From Daucus carota subsp. sativus (Eukaryota; Streptophyta; Magnoliopsida; Apiales; Apiaceae), in contig NC_030381.2 in assembly GCF_001625215.2 (NCBI RefSeq), positions 41,166,689-41,230,688 on the forward strand: DNA of 64,000 nucleotides, given 5' to 3'. Shown here one piece after another: positions 60,590 to 64,000 of this stretch. Under the pieces are notes generated by a model. The model was not told the origin of the DNA. It saw only the letters and a list, made by a program, of their open reading frames with translations, and did not search any database. The stretch's first letter is position 1. The number at the start of each line of letters is the position of its first letter. Position numbers and translations under genes: made by a program.

Positions 60590-62720
60590 AATTTAGTTGA
60601 AACCAGATGGCATTGATGATGAAGCTGATCTAGTGCAATTTTCTCAGCCTGTCTAGGAGTCTCTTTTTAATCTTATTAATCACCCTGTATTGCAAATTTC
60701 ATATTGACTTCCATGGTGAAGGTGAAAACAGTGGGACTATATTAAGAATACGTAATCATCCACATATATATGAAGGGCAGTGGAGTCAAGAGGAACATCG
60801 ATTAGTACAGTTCCAGTTTGCTAGTTTTGAGGATGATGATGACATTAGTGATAATAGAAGACTGTCAATGTGCTATGGGTGCATGTAAGCCATAACAGTT
60901 TCCCATCTGTCTTGCTAAGCTTCTGTCTGATGCGGGTTTTTTTCACTCCTGTTCCACTAGGTTGCTGCACAAAATGCATGCAGGAGCATCCTCATTTCAC
61001 CCCCACCTTGTCTCACTAGTAGCACTCCATTGTCAGCAACTAGTGCTGATAACACCATATGGAATAGCATTTGGAATTTATTTGTCCCTCCAAAAGTGAA
61101 GAATCTGATTTGACATATTCTCAGTCAATGTTTGCCGATGGTGGCAGCACTATATCAAAGACATGTCTAGTTAAATGTTTCTTGTTTTTTGTTCTTCTAT
61201 CATACAGGATGATTACCATATCTTCTTCGCCTGCTCGGTGGCTAAATCTGTGTGGAGTATGACAAATGTAGGAGAACTTAGTAGCTTGTTTGTGACTTTC
61301 TTCAAATTTTTGAACTATATTACCATAATAAGAGTATACAGAACATCAACATGGCTGCTATGTGATGCTGGACGTTATGAAATAATCGAAATTTTGCCTA
61401 GAAGATGAATTTCTACGCGATGGCTGTGGATTTCTTACTCTCAACACCCCCTTGTGCTCGTACCATGTCCTGATTATTGCTTTTGTGAGGTCAAGTTCCC
61501 TTATTCATGTGAAGGATCTGATGTTGATGTGTGTATTTTTTGTGCTTTTGCTCCTTCTGAACCCAGGGTGCTTAATCATCAAGGTCACCGAGAGCACACT
61601 CTCACACTGCAGAGGGAAGCCTTGTTTAAGTGTGATGCTTGTGGAGTGAAAGCCGAGGACTATTCCTATGTATGCATCGTCTGTGATTTTTGGATTCAAA
61701 TATGTGCTTTTTCGCCATTGATGATTCCAGCTCCCACCTATCACCATCACCCTCTCAGTCTTATCTATTCCATTCCTCACACGCATTGCTATTTCAATGG
61801 ATTTTGTGCAGTCTGCGACAAGTTAGTCTGCAAAAACAACTGGATGTATTATTGTCACAAATGCACATATTTTGTGCACATGAGAGCTTCATCCTCACAT
61901 ACATTGCTGTGAGTGCCCAAATCCAGTGTTGCTTTCGTTTTCTTTATGCTAACTATTCAGTCTTGTTTTCTCTGCTAATTTAGATCAGTTTTTTCCTCTT
62001 TGTAGCGAGCTAATTTTTTGTTATTATTATTGCTAAATTATCTTCACTTTGTTGTTTACAGGGATGATATTGAAGCAGATAGCACTGGTAAAGAATCAGA
62101 TCTGGTAGAATCTCCTCTGTCTAGAGAGCAATCACCATTCGATCTCGTTGAAACCCAGTGTGGCAAATTTAAAGTCAGAGTTTGAAGGTGAATGTGAAAA
62201 CAGTATGATTATATCAGTATTACATGATGATCAGCACATAATTGAAGAACGGTGTAGTCATAAGAACCATTCAATAGAACGAATCGAACTTCTAGAGAGG
62301 ATGATCCAGAACTCGATGATCGTGATAGAAGAATCACGGGATTCTCGGGTTTGATTCTCCCCTACATTCTTAAGACACCCTCCATTCTTCTACGAAGGAG
62401 TGTTCTACTGTTAGATATGCAAAGAGCGAGCAAGTTAATAATAGTCGGATGTTCTATCATTGTAATGAATGTGATCATTCTTTTCACAATGATCGCCTCT
62501 GTCTGTCCCAAAACATCAAGCTAGGAAGAATGGTTAAATTAATGACTGGCAATCAACAACACTTGCATTGGTCGTAAAGTCAAGTAAAAGAAAGAATTCT
62601 CGGCTGTACACTTGTGGCAATTGTAATCAGGCTAACAAGTTTAACTTGTTTATAGAATGTCATGGGTGTGGATTTCTTGTCTTCTTCAGTTCTGCAATTA
62701 AACTTCTGGTGGAGTAGCAA
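60590..62720 (+). pseudogene. DC1-domain (C1-like, Cys/His-rich) protein pseudogene
   Basis: Scattered over three frames are pieces of a plant DC1 protein: LVQFSQPV..ESLFNLINHP (about 60630), ILRIRNHPHIYEGQWSQEEH (about 60745), FKCDACGVKAEDYSYVCIVC (about 61625), HCYFNGFCAVCDKLVC and MYYCHKC (about 61785-61860), MFYHCNECDHSFHNDRLCLS (about 62450), and CHGCGFLVC (about 62660). Several stops and frame changes separate them. The region 61040-61420 is a LINE piece inserted into it. DC1 domains bind zinc through HxnCxxC patterns and are common in large plant families often tied to stress. A 152-codon ORF (61454-61912) survives, but a functional product is unlikely. Confidence 0.72.
61040..61420 (+). 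mobile_element. LINE fragment (zf-RVT region) inside the DC1 pseudogene
   Basis: Frames read TIWNSIWNLFVPPKVKNLI (about 61052-61108) and DDYHIFFACSVAKSVWSM (about 61208-61262). These are the W..IW.L..PPKVK and H.FF.C..A..VW motifs of the zinc-binding region after LINE reverse transcriptase. Frame changes lie between. The exact edges are uncertain. Confidence 0.6.
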
Positions 62721-63034
62721 CTTCCGAGATCTTCATACATATACTCGACCAGAAATTTGCCATGAACGCATGTAGGCAACAGATTGCACAAGTAATCGAC
62801 CAGAAGATCTCATAAGTAGTAGTATTATCTATGCATGAACGCATGTAGGCAACAGATCGGCACTATTATTTTGGACTAGACACCTAGACTACACAACTCA
62901 GAAACTAGATTGCCTGATTTTTCCTTGCACCATCAAAATATATGTTGCATGGACAATTAAGAGAAACCTATTAACAACAGTATTTCCAATCTTTCAGAAT
63001 AAAAACATTAGGAACAAGGCTTCTACTATTTTCA
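62721..63034. other. Intergenic spacer
   Basis: Contains two copies of catgaacgcatgtaggcaac (62760 and 62837), the second followed by agat, about 77 bp apart: a small duplication. Probably 3' UTR of the minus-strand gene near 63035. Confidence 0.45.
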
Positions 63035-63105
63035 TTATCTCACGCGAGAGCCAGCAGCTACTTCCTCCCATCCTGCCTGCCACCACTTGTAGTATTCTTC
63101 AGTAT
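63035..63105 (-). CDS. Last exon of an unrecognised gene (partial)
   Basis: On the minus strand an acceptor (caacaattttcag) is followed by (G)AT ACT GAA..., reading DTEEYYKWWQAGWEEVAAGS then RVR and a stop at 63035. The strongly biased, Trp/Tyr-rich peptide after a good splice acceptor looks like a real 3' terminal exon. The remaining exons would lie to the right, across the MITE at 63201 and probably beyond the window; I could not find them in 63452-64000. The family is not recognised. Confidence 0.45.
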
Positions 63106-63200
63106 CTGAAAATTGTTGCAATAGGCAAGGATGAGCAATTACGCAAATCTTATAATTCGATTTGTTGCAGAAACAAGTCCAATGAATTTCTAAAAAGATA

Positions 63201-63451
63201 CTCCCTCCGTCCCTTCCAATTGTTATCGTTTAGAATGGAGTGTTCGGCACGCATTTTAAGACTCATATAAAGTATTGTTCCATAGCTTATTTCTAAAATT
63301 TTCTTTTTCTGAATAAAAATCTAATATTTAAATTTTTATTCAGGAAAAAAAAATTATAAAAATAAATTATAGAACTATATTTTATGTGAGTTTTAAAATG
63401 CGTGCCGAGCCTTCCATTCCAAATGATAAGAATTGGAGGGGACGGAGGGAG
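63201..63451. mobile_element. Stowaway MITE (family A)
   Basis: 251 bp, ends ctccctccgtcccttccaat and attggaggggacggagggag, flanked by TA. The interior (tttctgaataaaaat, tatagaactatattttat) matches the MITE at 1386-1635. Confidence 0.9.
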
Positions 63452-64000
63452 TACAATTTAGTATATGAAACCAGCATTTCACAAAAAAATTCTTACATAC
63501 ATTGCTGCACATATTACTTACAAATTACACAAAGATATATAGATGTATTTTTTTTCACAAGATATTGTAGCCTTGAGGAAATTAGAATTGGTAACATCTA
63601 CATGATTAATTAGCAAAGGAAATTGAATTCAAGTGGCAAACTAATATTGAATTGGATTCAAACACCATTTATATATTGCACCTATACAGTTTAGTATACT
63701 CTTTTCAGGTTATAAAGATCACTGAGCACAATATTTTCTTACAAAATCTGGGTTGCTCAAATTGCGCCTAAACAGAAGCTGCCCCTAAGTGCATTATTAA
63801 GACTTGAATAAGTTTGCATATTTGAATTGTTTAACAGAATGTCAGCTGTAAAGCACAATTCCAATAGTATCCGAAATGCAAAACTCTGACTATTTTAAGT
63901 GTGTACAAACAGCCATTAAATGCAAGAATGCCCAGAATTTATCATAGAGACGTACATTCAAAAAGGTTTAGGCAAGTTATTAAAGTGATAAATGACCAGG
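63452..64000. other. AT-rich window end
   Basis: No coding region recognised. If the exon at 63035-63105 is real, this is likely intron of the same minus-strand gene. Confidence 0.35.

Noticed and set aside
1-64000. tRNA, rRNA, CRISPR arrays or bacterial-type operons
   Set aside because: None seen on either strand; the window is ordinary plant nuclear DNA.
1-64000. A co-operating cluster of RNA-related genes (KH protein, CstF64, RDR6, PPR)
   Set aside because: They are separated by unrelated genes and spacers, lie on both strands and belong to conserved families found at unrelated loci in other plants; adjacency is probably chance.

Overview
The window is nuclear DNA from a eudicot plant. 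The genes have short exons with GT-AG introns and 5'-UTR introns, and the products belong to plant-only families: RDR6, DYW-type PPR, L-type lectin receptor kinase, DC1 proteins and zeatin-type UGTs. AT-rich spacers are full of Stowaway MITEs, Mutator-like elements, a Helitron and LINE tails. The DC1 style and MITE family hint at an asterid, perhaps Apiaceae, but that is only an impression.

Layout. 1-8.9 kb: a DUF1764 gene (+) whose probable 5'-UTR intron carries a non-autonomous Helitron, then a UDP-glucosyltransferase gene (-) broken by a 2-bp deletion in its PSPG box, with a hAT MITE just upstream of its start. 8.9-13.5 kb: a six-exon KH-domain RNA-binding protein (-) with a long P/Q/G/Y-rich tail. 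13.9-14.8 kb: a LINE remnant. 15.4-17.3 kb: an h9-like thioredoxin (-). 22.4-29.5 kb: a ten-exon CstF64 gene (+). 30.7-35.0 kb: a broken Ty1/copia fossil directly abutting a PPR pseudogene. 36.5-42.1 kb: RDR6 (-). 43.3-47.1 kb: a transposon cluster with a Pack-MULE carrying a MORN-repeat fragment, a LINE tail, a foldback MULE and a tandem duplication that the last two split. 48.1-49.5 kb: a small plastid-type DnaJ zinc-finger protein (-). 51.0-53.3 kb: a lectin receptor kinase (+). 54.5-55.6 kb: a sugar-phosphate translocator (-). 56.2-58.2 kb: three Stowaway MITEs, one holding a poly(A) retro-insert. 58.2-60.1 kb: an intronless DYW-class PPR gene (+). 60.6-62.7 kb: a DC1 pseudogene interrupted by a LINE piece. 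63.0 kb: the last exon of an unrecognised gene (-).

The genes do not form a pathway or cluster. Several act on RNA (KH protein, CstF64, RDR6, PPR), but adjacency in a plant genome is not evidence of joint function. No clearly novel biological system was found. The most interesting material is the layered mobile-element architecture, the MORN capture, the recent-looking UGT lesion and the WCDPC active site of the thioredoxin. Splice sites were placed by reading GT/AG signals, phase and family sequence; no transcript data or database search was available.
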